In this document: positions 34,075 to 43,196 of the stretch, piece by piece
How positions within the stretch are numbered: the first letter of the stretch is position 1
Layout of the letters: every line of letters starts with the position of its first letter
Position numbers and translations under genes: made by a program
Notes under the pieces: model-generated
Database searches by the model: none
What the model saw: the letters and a program-made list of their open reading frames with translations, nothing else
What the model was told of the DNA's origin: nothing
DNA from: Ramlibacter albus
GTDB taxonomy: Bacteria > Pseudomonadota > Gammaproteobacteria > Burkholderiales > Burkholderiaceae_C
Assembly (NCBI RefSeq): GCF_014297445.1
Contig: NZ_JACORU010000003.1
Location: forward strand, 1 to 64,000
Direction of reading: 5' to 3'
DNA: 64,000 bases

Positions 34075-35328
34075 ATGCCCGTACCCACCTTCCTCGAAGC
34101 CCTCGCGGCCGCCTTCTTCGTCCTCGCGCTGGTCCACACCTTCGCCGCGTCCGCGGTGCGGCAGCTCGCGCGGCGGTTTCCCGCGCATGGCCGCTTGCTG
34201 CATCTGCTCGGCGAAGTGGAAGTGGTCTTCGGGCTCTGGGCCGTGGCGCTCGTCGTCGCGATCGCGGCGTTCGGCAGTGGCCACGCGGCACTGCAATATG
34301 CCGAGTCTCGCCGTTACACCGAGCCGGTGTTTGTGCTGGTGGTGATGGTGGTCGCGGCTTCGCGGCCCGTGGTCGAATGCGCGGTGAGGGCGACCCGCGG
34401 ACTGGCTGGTGCAGTGCCGCTTCGGCGCGAGCTGGTCGCTGCGTGGCTCGGTCTCGCCGCGATCCCGCTGCTGGGCTCGCTCGTGACCGAGCCTGCGGCG
34501 ATGACCGTGGCCGCGCTGGTGCTGCGGCCGATCGTGTTCCGCAAGGACGTGCCGGCACGGCCGAAATACCTTGCGCTGGGCGCACTGTTCGTCAACATCT
34601 CGATCGGCGGCACGCTCACCTCGTACGCGGCGCCGCCCGTTCTGATGGTTGCCGCCGCGTGGGGCTGGGACTCGGCCTTCATGGCACTCAACTTCGGCTG
34701 GAAGGCCGCGCTGGCGGTGGGCGTGAACGCGACGCTCGCGGTGCTCCTGTTGCGGCCGCACCTGCAACCGCTGGCCATGCAAGAGGAAGCGAAGCCCGTT
34801 CCCATCGGCGTCGCTCTCGTGCATCTCGTCTTCCTCGTCGCCGTCGTGCTGCTGGCGCATCACCCCGTCGCATTCACCGCGGTGTTCCTGCTCTTCCTCG
34901 GCTTCGTGCATGCCTACGAGCAGCACCAGCATCCGCTCGTGCTGCGCGAAGCGCTGCTGGTCGCCGTGTTCCTGGCGGGCCTTGTCGTGCTGGGTGGCAT
35001 GCAGCAGTGGTGGTTGCAGCCCGTGGTGACCGCGCTGGGCAGCGAGACGCTGTTCTGGGGTGCCGCAGCGTTGACGGCGGTCACCGACAACGCGGCGCTC
35101 ACCTACCTCGGCTCGCTCGTGCAGGGGCTGCCGGAAGCGTCCCGGTATGCGCTGGTTGCAGGTGCTGTCGCGGGCGGCGGGCTGACGGTGGTGGCGAACG
35201 CGCCGAACCCTGCGGGTGTGGCCTTGCTCAGGCGGGGGTTCGATGCGGAGCGAGTTGGCGTGGGCCCGCTCGCGCTCGGGGCGCTCGTGCCGACCGCGGT
35301 GGCGTTGGCGGCTTTCAGGTTGCTCTAG
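34075..35328 (+). CDS. Putative Na+/H+ antiporter-like membrane protein
   Basis: The 417-residue protein has about eleven membrane segments and the conserved acidic and polar residues of the ArsB/NhaD-like superfamily, as in SLVTEPAAMTVAALVL and the C-terminal ALTAVTDNAALTYLGSLVQGL and VVANAPNPAGVALL. These repeated helix breaks are typical of inverted-topology ion transporters. An ATG 36 bases upstream is possible; the chosen start is followed directly by the first helix. The final four bases overlap the convergent hipA gene. Confidence 0.75.
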   Translation: MPVPTFLEALAAAFFVLALVHTFAASAVRQLARRFPAHGRLLHLLGEVEVVFGLWAVALVVAIAAFGSGHAALQYAESRRYTEPVFVLVVMVVAASRPVVECAVRATRGLAGAVPLRRELVAAWLGLAAIPLLGSLVTEPAAMTVAALVLRPIVFRKDVPARPKYLALGALFVNISIGGTLTSYAAPPVLMVAAAWGWDSAFMALNFGWKAALAVGVNATLAVLLLRPHLQPLAMQEEAKPVPIGVALVHLVFLVAVVLLAHHPVAFTAVFLLFLGFVHAYEQHQHPLVLREALLVAVFLAGLVVLGGMQQWWLQPVVTALGSETLFWGAAALTAVTDNAALTYLGSLVQGLPEASRYALVAGAVAGGGLTVVANAPNPAGVALLRRGFDAERVGVGPLALGALVPTAVALAAFRLL

Positions 35329-36671
35329 AGGGCCGCCACGAAAGCCTCGGCCTGAGCCAACATGCCATCACGGATCGCAAAGAACACGGGCGACGGGAAT
35401 CCATCCGGCAATTGCGCCTGCATGTCCTCGAGCACCGCCGGGACCTGCAAGACGATCGCAACCATGTGATCGAAGGCGTCAGGTACCCCGCTGCGGGCGG
35501 CAAGATCTGCCCAGTGACGGGTGCGTATCTCGCGCAGGTGATAGTGCGTGTTCGTTGCACGCAGTGCCATGGCCAGCTTGGCACGCCGGGGGCTGATCTG
35601 GCTGGGGCCATCGCCGATGATCGGCCAAGTCGAGAGTACGTCATAGAGCGGCGTGAGCCGGTACCGGCCTCCACGCTCCAGGAAGATCGAGAAGTTCTTG
35701 GCATGCCCATCGGTCGCCGCCATGAGCCAGAACGCCAGCAGTGTCTTCACGAAAGTGAGCTTGTCCCCTTGGGCGTTCGAGCTGTTGTCCAGGATGCGTA
35801 GCACGTCGCGCACGCCCGGGCCGCCATCCGACTCGTACTTCTGCGTCCCTGGCACGCCCAGGGCCTGGCAGAAGTCTTCCTGCGGCAGGCGCGCGATCCA
35901 TGGAGCGCGACCCGCCGGCATCTGAAGTGCGCGGTCGAAACGCTCCACCATCAGCGCCTTGCGCCCGCCGAACCGGCGGATGCTGCAAGGGGCCACGGCG
36001 AAACCAAGCCGCGCGAGGAGCTGGGTGCACAGCCACTCGTTTTCGACGGAATCGTGCATGTTCGCGCGCATGTTGCCAACGAGGCCCAGCGGAAGCTTGA
36101 CGATGTGGGTCGTAGGGGTCGACCCGAGCGGAAGGCACCATTTGCCCTGCCAGTTCAACAGGGCCGTCTTCTCCTGCGCACCCGCCAACGAGATGCGAAA
36201 ACCGTCGGCAGCGTCCTGGCCCAGCACGCGCCCGGGGCTCAGGGCTGTCTCGATGGCACGCTCGACCCCTGCGCTGTCCAGCGGCACCGCATCGATGCGA
36301 TCGACTCCCCGAGGCACGTCGCCGGGCGCAAGCAACTGGACCGCTCCGACGCAGTCACGCCCCGCGGCGCCGAGCAGGGTGAACGTGTCGGTGTCTTGAA
36401 GGGCAAATCGTTGCGCCATGCGCCTGCGGATGGGATCGCTGTCCGGCAACAGGTTGTCGAAGTAATTCCGGACGGCGCTGCCGCGGTGCTGCGTGTTTGC
36501 GGGCGTGAACGGCAGGGACAATGACAATGGACGACCGGACGGGGACGTCGTCCAGCCCTCGTCGTACTGCAGGCGGTGCTCGCCCTGGGCGACCGACCAT
36601 GTCCCGACGCGTTCGCCATTGGCCCACACGGCGAGCTCCGCGCTGCGCGAGGAAGGACGCCCCCCTGTCAC
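35325..36671 (-). CDS. hipA: HipA-type toxin Ser/Thr kinase
   Basis: The 448-residue kinase has a HipA N-terminal domain (LAVWANGERVGTWSV and the core LPFTPANTQHRG). The catalytic segment ATDGHAKNFSIF and metal-binding YDVLST follow, with the substrate-binding SLAGAQEKTAL in front. HipA kinases phosphorylate glutamyl-tRNA synthetase or other targets and halt growth. A GTG overlapping the hipB stop (GTGA) is taken as the start; a longer reading would extend into hipB. Confidence 0.9.
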   Translation of the reverse strand: MTGGRPSSRSAELAVWANGERVGTWSVAQGEHRLQYDEGWTTSPSGRPLSLSLPFTPANTQHRGSAVRNYFDNLLPDSDPIRRRMAQRFALQDTDTFTLLGAAGRDCVGAVQLLAPGDVPRGVDRIDAVPLDSAGVERAIETALSPGRVLGQDAADGFRISLAGAQEKTALLNWQGKWCLPLGSTPTTHIVKLPLGLVGNMRANMHDSVENEWLCTQLLARLGFAVAPCSIRRFGGRKALMVERFDRALQMPAGRAPWIARLPQEDFCQALGVPGTQKYESDGGPGVRDVLRILDNSSNAQGDKLTFVKTLLAFWLMAATDGHAKNFSIFLERGGRYRLTPLYDVLSTWPIIGDGPSQISPRRAKLAMALRATNTHYHLREIRTRHWADLAARSGVPDAFDHMVAIVLQVPAVLEDMQAQLPDGFPSPVFFAIRDGMLAQAEAFVAAL

Positions 36672-36940
36672 CACGCGTGCGTCCCCGGTGGCTGCCGGGC
36701 ATCCGCCTGCTGGATGACGATGCTGCAACCCATGGCTGCCACCATCCGGGCGATCTGGTCGAAGGACGTGACCTCCGGCGCCGCCTCGATTCGGGCGATG
36801 CGCTTCTGGCTGACGCCGATCAGCACACCCAGCTGTGCCTGCGTGAGCCCGCGTGACTGCCGCAGCGTCCTGAGGATGACGCGCAACTGCTGCGGGGTGT
36901 CGATGCGAAAGGAGGGAAGGGGTTGCGGATGTGTCGGCAA
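36668..36940 (-). CDS. hipB: HipB-type antitoxin (HTH)
   Basis: The 90-residue protein has an XRE-type helix-turn-helix (QSRGLTQAQLGVLIGVSQKRIARIE, about 28-52). The start is TTG with GAGG eight bases upstream; no ATG precedes it. It neutralises HipA and represses the operon. Repeated GATAC half-sites flank its promoter. Confidence 0.88.
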   Translation of the reverse strand: MPTHPQPLPSFRIDTPQQLRVILRTLRQSRGLTQAQLGVLIGVSQKRIARIEAAPEVTSFDQIARMVAAMGCSIVIQQADARQPPGTHAW

Positions 36941-36964
36941 GGATACGCCTCAGGAAGAGTATCC
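36941..36964. promoter_or_regulatory. HipB operator inverted repeat
   Basis: GGATAC-N12-GTATCC is a perfect inverted repeat that also contains the hipB ribosome site, so bound repressor would block the start region. A third GATACTC half-site stands at 36996-37002, on the other side of the promoter. Enterobacterial HipB binds TATCC-N8-GGATA, so a related half-site is plausible. Confidence 0.65.
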
Positions 36965-36966
36965 CG

Positions 36967-36995
36967 AATTTACCACTTTAAAGGAGTTTGGCCAA
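36967..36995 (-). promoter_or_regulatory. Candidate hipBA promoter
   Basis: On the minus strand TTGGCC (36995-36990) and TAAATT (36972-36967) are separated by exactly 17 bases. The operator repeat lies just downstream and another GATAC half-site just upstream, fitting autorepression by HipB. Confidence 0.55.
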
Positions 36996-37028
36996 GATAC
37001 TCCGGATCAGGAGTGCACTCTCCCGCGT

Positions 37029-38309
37029 CTAGCTGCCGCTCTCCTCCCGCTTCTTCGTCGCTACCTTGCGCTCGGCCGACGCCGAAAAGCTCTTGCGCAC
37101 GCGCGGCTCCTCCTTTTCCTTTTCCTTCGCCCTGGATTTGGCGGCCACCTTCGTTTCCTTGTCCTTCGAGGCCGCTTCCTTCTTTTTCGCGACCTTCGTT
37201 TCCTTCGCGTCCTTCGCATCCTCCTTCGCCGCAGCCTTCGCCACCTTCTTCTCCTCCTTCTGCGCAGGCTTGGCCTTCGCCAGCTTGCGCTCGTCGGGGA
37301 TGCCCGCCTGCTGGTACGCCCACGAGCGGATGCGCTCGGCGTCGGAATTGCGGCGGCCGTTGCTGTCGGCGTCCAGCAGCACAACGACCTTCTCGCTGCC
37401 CGCGAGCTTGGCCTGCATCACGACGCAGTGCCCCGCCTCGATGATGTAGCCCGTCTTCTGCAGGTCGATGTCCCAACCCGCGCTGCGCACGAGCCGGTTC
37501 GAGTTGAGGTAGCGCAGGTTGCGGTTGCCCACCTGCGTGAGGTACTGCTCGTCGGTCGAGAACTGGCGGATCTGCGGGTACTTCGACGCCGCGAGCACGA
37601 GCGTGGCGAGGTCCTGTGCCGTGGACTGGTTGCTGGCGGACAGCCCCGTCGGGTCGAAGTAATGGGTGTGGTTCATGCCCAGCTGCCGGGCCTTGCGGTT
37701 CATCGCCTCGACGAACTTCTCCAGGCCGTCCGGGTACGTGCGGCCGAGCGCATGCGCGGCGCGGTTCTCGCTGGACATCAGCGCCAGGTGCAGCGCTTCG
37801 CTGCGCGACATGACCGTGCCGACCTTCACCCGCGAGCGGCTGTGGCGCTCGCGGTCCATGTCGTCCTCGGTGATGGTGATCGGCGCCTCCATCGGCAGGT
37901 TGGCGTCGAGGGTGACCATGGCCGTCATCAGCTTCGTGATGGACGCCATCGGCAGCACGGCCGACTCGTTCTTCGCGTACTCGACCTTGCGGGTGCCCGC
38001 GTCCATCACGAGCGCGGCGCTGGAGTGCAGGCCCAGCGGGTCCTTCGTCTTGTGCAGGCCCTGCTGGTGCGCGATGGACTGCCGCGGCAGGATCTCCTGC
38101 AGCGGCGTGGCGCTGTCGGCGCTTTCGCCGACCTGCTCGACCGGTTCGGCCGGCGCCTGCGCGACAGGGCCGCTCGCGGCCGGCGTGCGCGGCTGCGCCA
38201 CCTCGGTGCCCGGCCGCATGTCGCCCGGGATGAGCTCACGGTTCTGCCACAGCGCGAATGCGGCCACCACTGCAAGCACGGCGCCGAGGACGACAGGTCT
38301 CTTTTTCAT
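37029..38309 (-). CDS. D-alanyl-D-alanine endopeptidase (PBP7-like, S11) with Lys-rich tail
   Basis: The 426-residue product has an N-terminal membrane anchor (VVLGAVLAVVAAFALW) and the S11 penicillin-binding motifs: ASITKLM (SxxK), SSENRAA (SxN) and LQKTGYI (KTG). It cleaves peptidoglycan cross-links in the periplasm. Unusually, the last 110 residues are almost only Lys, Ala, Glu and Asp (from about 318), possibly a wall- or polyanion-binding extension. The ATG at 38309 is chosen over an earlier one because the signal begins KKRP. Confidence 0.88.
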   Translation of the reverse strand: MKKRPVVLGAVLAVVAAFALWQNRELIPGDMRPGTEVAQPRTPAASGPVAQAPAEPVEQVGESADSATPLQEILPRQSIAHQQGLHKTKDPLGLHSSAALVMDAGTRKVEYAKNESAVLPMASITKLMTAMVTLDANLPMEAPITITEDDMDRERHSRSRVKVGTVMSRSEALHLALMSSENRAAHALGRTYPDGLEKFVEAMNRKARQLGMNHTHYFDPTGLSASNQSTAQDLATLVLAASKYPQIRQFSTDEQYLTQVGNRNLRYLNSNRLVRSAGWDIDLQKTGYIIEAGHCVVMQAKLAGSEKVVVLLDADSNGRRNSDAERIRSWAYQQAGIPDERKLAKAKPAQKEEKKVAKAAAKEDAKDAKETKVAKKKEAASKDKETKVAAKSRAKEKEKEEPRVRKSFSASAERKVATKKREESGS

Positions 38310-38397
38310 GAAGTTCCAACGATAGGCAGGCCAGCGCGGCACCCCGGCGGGACGCGGCTGGATTGCCCGGAAAGACGGTTCCTACGGCCGCGCAGGA

Positions 38398-39282
38398 TCA
38401 GGTGCCATGCGCACGAGCGCCGGTGCGGGCGAGCAGGCGCGCGACCACGGCCAGCGCAGCGAAGAGGTACGCCAGCGCGCCCGGCACCCACATCACCACG
38501 CCGCCGAGCTGCTGGTCCTCGAGCGGGTCGAAGCCCAACGCGGCGGTCAGCGGGAGGTACTCCGAATACCAGGGCGACGAAGCCAGCGACAACAGCGCGC
38601 CCAATGCCGACGTGTGCAGCATCGTCGTGAAGAGGCTCGCGAACGCCGCACCGGTGCCCATGCGGCTGCGCGGGTCGTGGCCGAGCACCGCCCACCAGAA
38701 CAGCAGCGCCGTGACGAGGAACGATGCGTGCTGCGCGATATGCCACCCCTCGCTGCGCAGCGCGGCATCGAAGGCGGAGGGAATGTGCCACGCCCACAGC
38801 GCGATCGCGTGCAGGGCCCAGGCCGCGACCGGGTCGGTAATCACGCGCCACACGGCGCTCCATGGCCGCGCGTTGAAGGCGCCGCCGACGCTGCGCCGCA
38901 TGCCGGGCGGCATCGCCCAGCTCCACGCCGCGAGCGGCCGGCCGATCACGAGCAAGGGCGCGGCGACGACCATCAGCAGTTCGTGCTGCACCATGTGCGC
39001 GGAGAACAACCGGCCGCCCAGCCAGTCGAGCGGCGAGACGAGCGCGGCGAAGAGTGCGAGCCAGCCCAGCGCGAACGCCAGTGCCGAGCGTGGCGCGATC
39101 CCGCGGCCCGTGCCTGCGTTGCGCCATAGCGCGCGCACGCCGATTGCGTAGAACACCGCGGACGCGGCCATCAGCACCATCAGCCACGGCGCGAGGTTCC
39201 ATTCCCATGCCGGCGCAACGGCGTCCGGCACGTGCGCGTGCGCCGAGGCCGTGACAAGCAGCGCGATTACTGCTCGGAGCAC
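38398..39282 (-). CDS. ctaG: Cytochrome c oxidase assembly protein CtaG (caa3 type)
   Basis: The 294-residue protein has an N-terminal signal-like segment, about six membrane helices and the CtaG_caa3 residues SAHMVQHELLMVV (His pair) and HIPSAFDAAL. It helps insert copper into the oxidase. The GTG start lies inside the preceding gene (16-base overlap) and is the last of the eight-gene dehydrogenase-oxidase chain. Confidence 0.87.
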   Translation of the reverse strand: MLRAVIALLVTASAHAHVPDAVAPAWEWNLAPWLMVLMAASAVFYAIGVRALWRNAGTGRGIAPRSALAFALGWLALFAALVSPLDWLGGRLFSAHMVQHELLMVVAAPLLVIGRPLAAWSWAMPPGMRRSVGGAFNARPWSAVWRVITDPVAAWALHAIALWAWHIPSAFDAALRSEGWHIAQHASFLVTALLFWWAVLGHDPRSRMGTGAAFASLFTTMLHTSALGALLSLASSPWYSEYLPLTAALGFDPLEDQQLGGVVMWVPGALAYLFAALAVVARLLARTGARAHGT

Positions 39283-39614
39283 GGCGACAGCACCCAGGTC
39301 CCCGACCACATCATCAGGATGACCAGGCAGGACAACACCGCCACCCCCGTGGCCGCGGCCGCGAGGAAGCGCCTTGTGCTGCGCGGGTCGCCCGCCACGC
39401 TGTCGGGCGTGCCGCGCAGCGTGGCCGCGTACGAGAACCATTCGCTCCACGCCAGCGCCGCCAGGACGACCGAGACCAGCAGCGCCGCCGCCGCCGACAG
39501 GTGCAGCCACACGCGCGACTGCGCGGCGCACGACGGCGTGACCAGTGCGTACAGCACGCTCTGGATGCCGAGCGCAATGCTCGGCGTGATGATGAGAGCC
39601 AGCAACGTCCTCAT
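39267..39614 (-). CDS. Small three-helix membrane protein of the oxidase operon
   Basis: The 115-residue product has three hydrophobic segments (about 3-24, 41-62 and 86-106) separated by loops with a conserved-looking PSCAAQSR. It lies between oxidase subunit III and CtaG, overlapping both, and could be a subunit IV-like or assembly factor. No family is recognised, but the overlaps with both neighbours support a real gene. Confidence 0.75.
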   Translation of the reverse strand: MRTLLALIITPSIALGIQSVLYALVTPSCAAQSRVWLHLSAAAALLVSVVLAALAWSEWFSYAATLRGTPDSVAGDPRSTRRFLAAAATGVAVLSCLVILMMWSGTWVLSPCSEQ

Positions 39615-40204
39615 ACCGCCCTCGCGCCGAAGTAGATGGTGAAATAGATGGGCAGCCACGCGGCCAGCACGAAGTACCAGTACACCGCGTTCTCGCTCAC
39701 GTCCACGAAGCGCTTGCCATCCAGCTTGTCGGTGAAAAACAGCCCGTAGAGCACCGCCGAGTCGTAGACGTCCGTGACCAGGTGCGTGGTGTGCAGCCCC
39801 AGCAGCACCCACACGATAGAGCCGTAGGCGTTGCTGTCCCAGCGGCAGTTGAGCGCCGCGAACTCGAAACAGCGCACGACGATGAAAGCCAGGCCGAACA
39901 GCAGGCTCACGCCGAGCCAGAGCCGCACACCATGGATGTCGTGCGCCTCGGCGGCCTTCTTCGCCAGGTGGTTCGGCACACCACTGGCGACCAGGACCAC
40001 CGTGTTGAGCGTGCCCCACAGCAGCTCGGGCGGCTTCATCGACATCGGCCAGGTGTTCGAGTGCGAGCGCAGGTAGTAGTACGCCATGACCGCGAGCGCG
40101 AACACGGTGCCTTCGATGGCGATCACACCCATCGTGCCCCACCAAGTGAGCGCATGGTGCGAGAAGCGGTAGCTCGGCAGCTCGCGCACGTCCTTCGAGT
40201 TCAT
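39611..40204 (-). CDS. Cytochrome c oxidase subunit III
   Basis: The 197-residue protein has five membrane helices, the short form of subunit III found in caa3 oxidases. The family residues HALTWWGTMGVIAIEGTVF, LKSH-like LRSHSNTWP and LHTTHLVTDV are visible. It is a structural partner of subunit I. It overlaps subunit I by four bases. Confidence 0.9.
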   Translation of the reverse strand: MNSKDVRELPSYRFSHHALTWWGTMGVIAIEGTVFALAVMAYYYLRSHSNTWPMSMKPPELLWGTLNTVVLVASGVPNHLAKKAAEAHDIHGVRLWLGVSLLFGLAFIVVRCFEFAALNCRWDSNAYGSIVWVLLGLHTTHLVTDVYDSAVLYGLFFTDKLDGKRFVDVSENAVYWYFVLAAWLPIYFTIYFGARAV

Positions 40205-42162
40205 GGCCTCTTCTCCAGCGCGAGGTCCGTGTAGACCTCTTTCTTCTTCGGCCAGAACCACAGCGTGACACCGATGGCCACGGGCACCATCCCCCACACC
40301 ACCGCCAAGGGCGTGAAGATCGATGCGATGAAGAGCACCGTCGTGGCCACCGCGGAGAGGAAAGGCCACGGCGTCGGGTTCGGGAACAGCAGGCGATGGT
40401 CCGGCTTCGCGTCGACCAGGGAGGTGACGAGCTGCTCGCGCTCGTGGATCGCCAGGCCGCTCACGTGCGTGGCCGTGCCTGCCGGCGCGGGTTCCCACAG
40501 CGGGTCGCGGCCATGCACGACGGGGATGCGCGTGAAGTTGTGCGGCTGGGGCGGCGAATCCGTCGCCCACTCCAGCGTGCCGCCGCCCCACGGGTTCGGG
40601 CCCGCCAATGCACCCGTGCGGCGGCTGCGGAACGCGTTGACCAAGGTGACGAGGATGCCCAGCGCCGCCATGTACGCGCCGATGGAGGCCCACAGGTTCA
40701 TCGTGTCCCAGCCCATGCCGGCCTGGTAGGTGTAGACGCGGCGCGGCATGCCTTCCATGCCGAGGATGTGCATCGGGAAGAAGGCCAGGTTCATGCCGAA
40801 GAACATCAGCCAGAAGCTCCACTGCCCCCAGCGCTCGTCCATCATCCGCCCGGTGAATTTGGGGTACCAGTAGTAGAACGCCCCGAAGAGCGGGAACACC
40901 GCGCCGCCGATCAGCACGTAGTGCAGGTGCGCAACCACGAAGTAGGTGTCGTGCACCTGCACGTCCAGCGGCACCGACGCGAGCATCAGGCCGGTCATCC
41001 CGCCGAGGATGAGGATGAAGAAGAACGCGAGCACGAAGTACAGCGGCGTCTTGAAGTTGAGACGGCCCGTGGCCAGCGTCGCGATCCAGCAGAAGATCTG
41101 GATCGCCGTCGGTATCGCGATCAGCATGCTCGCCGCGGTGAAGAAGCTCTTGCCCAGCTCCGGGATGTTGGTGAGGAACATGTGGTGCACCCACAGCCCG
41201 AACGAGAGGAAGCCCGTGGTGATCAGCGACAACACCATCGCCGTGTAGCCGAAGATCGGCCGCCGCGCGAAGGTGGGGATGATGGCCGAGAGGAACGACA
41301 GGCCCGGGATGAAGATGAAGTACACCTCCGGGTGGCCGAAGAACCAGAACCAGTGCTGCCACAGCAGCACGTCGCCGCCTTCGGCCGGGTTGAAGAAGTG
41401 CGTGGCGACGAGCCGGTCGAGGATCAGCGCGGTGCTGCCCAGCATCACGGCGGGCATCGCGAACAGGATCATGAACGACGTCACCACCATGCCCCACGCG
41501 AAGAGCGGCACGCGGTTGAGCGTCATGCCCGGGGCGCGCAGCTTGAAGACGGTGGTGATGATGACCACCGCCTCGAACAGGCCGGAGACTTCGGTGAACG
41601 TGATCATCTGCGCCCAGAAGTCGCTGCGCTTGCCGGCGCCGTAGTCCGGGCCCGCAAGCGGCACGTACGAGAACCAGCCGGCGTCGGGGCCGCTGTTGCA
41701 CAGGAAGGCCACGTACAGCATCGTCCCGCCGAACGTGAACATCCAGTACGCGTACGCGTTCATGCGCGGGAAGGCCACGGTGCGCGAGCCGATCATCTGC
41801 GGGATGAGGTAGATCGCGAAGGCCTGCATCACCGGCACGGCGAACAGGAACATCATCGTGCTGCCGTGCATCGTGAAGATCTGGTTGTACAGGTCCGGGC
41901 CGATGAGGTGGTTCTCGGGGCGGATCAGCTGCGTGCGCATCGCCGCGGCGAGCAGGCCGCCCAGGGCGAAGAACACCAGCGTGGTCACGATGAACCGCTT
42001 CGCGATGTTCTTGTGGTTGACTGAGCACAGCCAGTACATCAGCCCCGGCGGGTCGGCCCAGGTTTGCGCCAGCGCCGCCCGCGTTGCCGCGTCGTCCGCG
42101 CCGTCCTTGGCTTTCGCGCGCTCCTCGGCTTCGCGCTTTTTCTTTTCGTCGTCCTGATTCAT
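40201..42162 (-). CDS. Cytochrome c oxidase subunit I (caa3 type, A1 haem-copper oxidase)
   Basis: The 653-residue subunit holds the haem a and binuclear haem a3/Cu site. The A1-type D-channel Glu appears in FFGHPEVYFIFIPG, and the copper and haem ligands in HDTYFVVAHLHYVL and LWVHHMFLT. The C-terminal 115 residues carry additional helices, as in the long subunit I of caa3 oxidases. It reduces oxygen and pumps protons. Four-base overlaps link it to subunits II and III. Confidence 0.95.
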   Translation of the reverse strand: MNQDDEKKKREAEERAKAKDGADDAATRAALAQTWADPPGLMYWLCSVNHKNIAKRFIVTTLVFFALGGLLAAAMRTQLIRPENHLIGPDLYNQIFTMHGSTMMFLFAVPVMQAFAIYLIPQMIGSRTVAFPRMNAYAYWMFTFGGTMLYVAFLCNSGPDAGWFSYVPLAGPDYGAGKRSDFWAQMITFTEVSGLFEAVVIITTVFKLRAPGMTLNRVPLFAWGMVVTSFMILFAMPAVMLGSTALILDRLVATHFFNPAEGGDVLLWQHWFWFFGHPEVYFIFIPGLSFLSAIIPTFARRPIFGYTAMVLSLITTGFLSFGLWVHHMFLTNIPELGKSFFTAASMLIAIPTAIQIFCWIATLATGRLNFKTPLYFVLAFFFILILGGMTGLMLASVPLDVQVHDTYFVVAHLHYVLIGGAVFPLFGAFYYWYPKFTGRMMDERWGQWSFWLMFFGMNLAFFPMHILGMEGMPRRVYTYQAGMGWDTMNLWASIGAYMAALGILVTLVNAFRSRRTGALAGPNPWGGGTLEWATDSPPQPHNFTRIPVVHGRDPLWEPAPAGTATHVSGLAIHEREQLVTSLVDAKPDHRLLFPNPTPWPFLSAVATTVLFIASIFTPLAVVWGMVPVAIGVTLWFWPKKKEVYTDLALEKRP

Positions 42163-43196
42163 TTGAGTGTCCCGAGGTACGCGACGATGGCGTCGAGATC
42201 CGCCTTGGAAAGCGGTGTCGCGGGCATGTTGGTGCCGGGCTTGTGCTTCTGCGGGTCGGCGATCCACGAGGCCAGGTTCTCCGGCGTGTTCTTCAGGGTT
42301 CCCGCGGCGAGCGTCATGCGGCTGGCGACCTTGGAAAGGTCCGGCGCCTGCCTGCCCTGCGCGAGCGTGCCGGACACGGTGTGGCACATCGCGCAGCTCA
42401 CGGACTGGAAGAGTTGCTTGCCGCGCTGCGCCGTGGCGTCGGTGGGCTCCGGTGCGGGCTCGAGGCCGCCCTGCTTCCATTGCTCGAACTGCTCGGGCGG
42501 CTCGGCGACGACGACGAGGCCCATCAACGCATGCTGGTAGCCGCAGAACTCGGTGCATTGCCCGCGGTACACGCCGGGCGCGTCGGCACGGAACTGCAGG
42601 ATGGCCGTGCGGCCGGGCAGCAGGTCCTTCTTCGCGCCGAGGTTGGGGATCCAGAGGCTGTGGATCACATCGGCGGATTTGAGCCGCAGGATCACGGGGC
42701 GGCCCACGGGGACGTGAATCTCGTTCGCGGTCTCGAGCTGCTGGTACGGCTCGCCGTCCTTGTACGTGGCGCTCCACCACCACTGGTGCGACACCACCTC
42801 GATGTGGACGGCGTCCTTCAGCGGCAGCCGCGCGAGCGCGCGGTCGGTGAAGAAGCTCGCGACGATCAGCACGATGAGCAGGGCCGCGGAAACCACGGTC
42901 GCCGTGGCCACGTTGCGACGCAGCTTCGGCTCGGGCTCGTTGACCGACGAAACGTCGGCGGCGTCGCCGGCGGCCGCGCGCGGGCGGCGCCACAACACGA
43001 ACAGCAGCGCGGCGAGGATGAGGCCGAACACCACCGTGCACATCACCACGAACACGTTCCACAGCTCGAGGATGTGCGCGGCCTGCGGGCCGAGCGGGGC
43101 GGTGATGCTGTGCGGCGCGTTCGGCGTGGGCGTGGCGGCAAGCGCCGCACCGCAGGTGACGACCGCGACGAGCGCAAGGAGGACGAGTCGCTTCAT
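42159..43196 (-). CDS. Cytochrome c oxidase subunit II with fused cytochrome c (caa3 type)
   Basis: The 345-residue protein has a signal peptide, two membrane helices, a CuA cupredoxin domain with the motif QCTEFCGYQHALM, and a C-terminal class I cytochrome c with CAMCH. This fused layout defines caa3 oxidases: electrons pass from a soluble or membrane cytochrome through CuA to subunit I. It is the fourth gene of the operon. Confidence 0.94.
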   Translation of the reverse strand: MKRLVLLALVAVVTCGAALAATPTPNAPHSITAPLGPQAAHILELWNVFVVMCTVVFGLILAALLFVLWRRPRAAAGDAADVSSVNEPEPKLRRNVATATVVSAALLIVLIVASFFTDRALARLPLKDAVHIEVVSHQWWWSATYKDGEPYQQLETANEIHVPVGRPVILRLKSADVIHSLWIPNLGAKKDLLPGRTAILQFRADAPGVYRGQCTEFCGYQHALMGLVVVAEPPEQFEQWKQGGLEPAPEPTDATAQRGKQLFQSVSCAMCHTVSGTLAQGRQAPDLSKVASRMTLAAGTLKNTPENLASWIADPQKHKPGTNMPATPLSKADLDAIVAYLGTLK

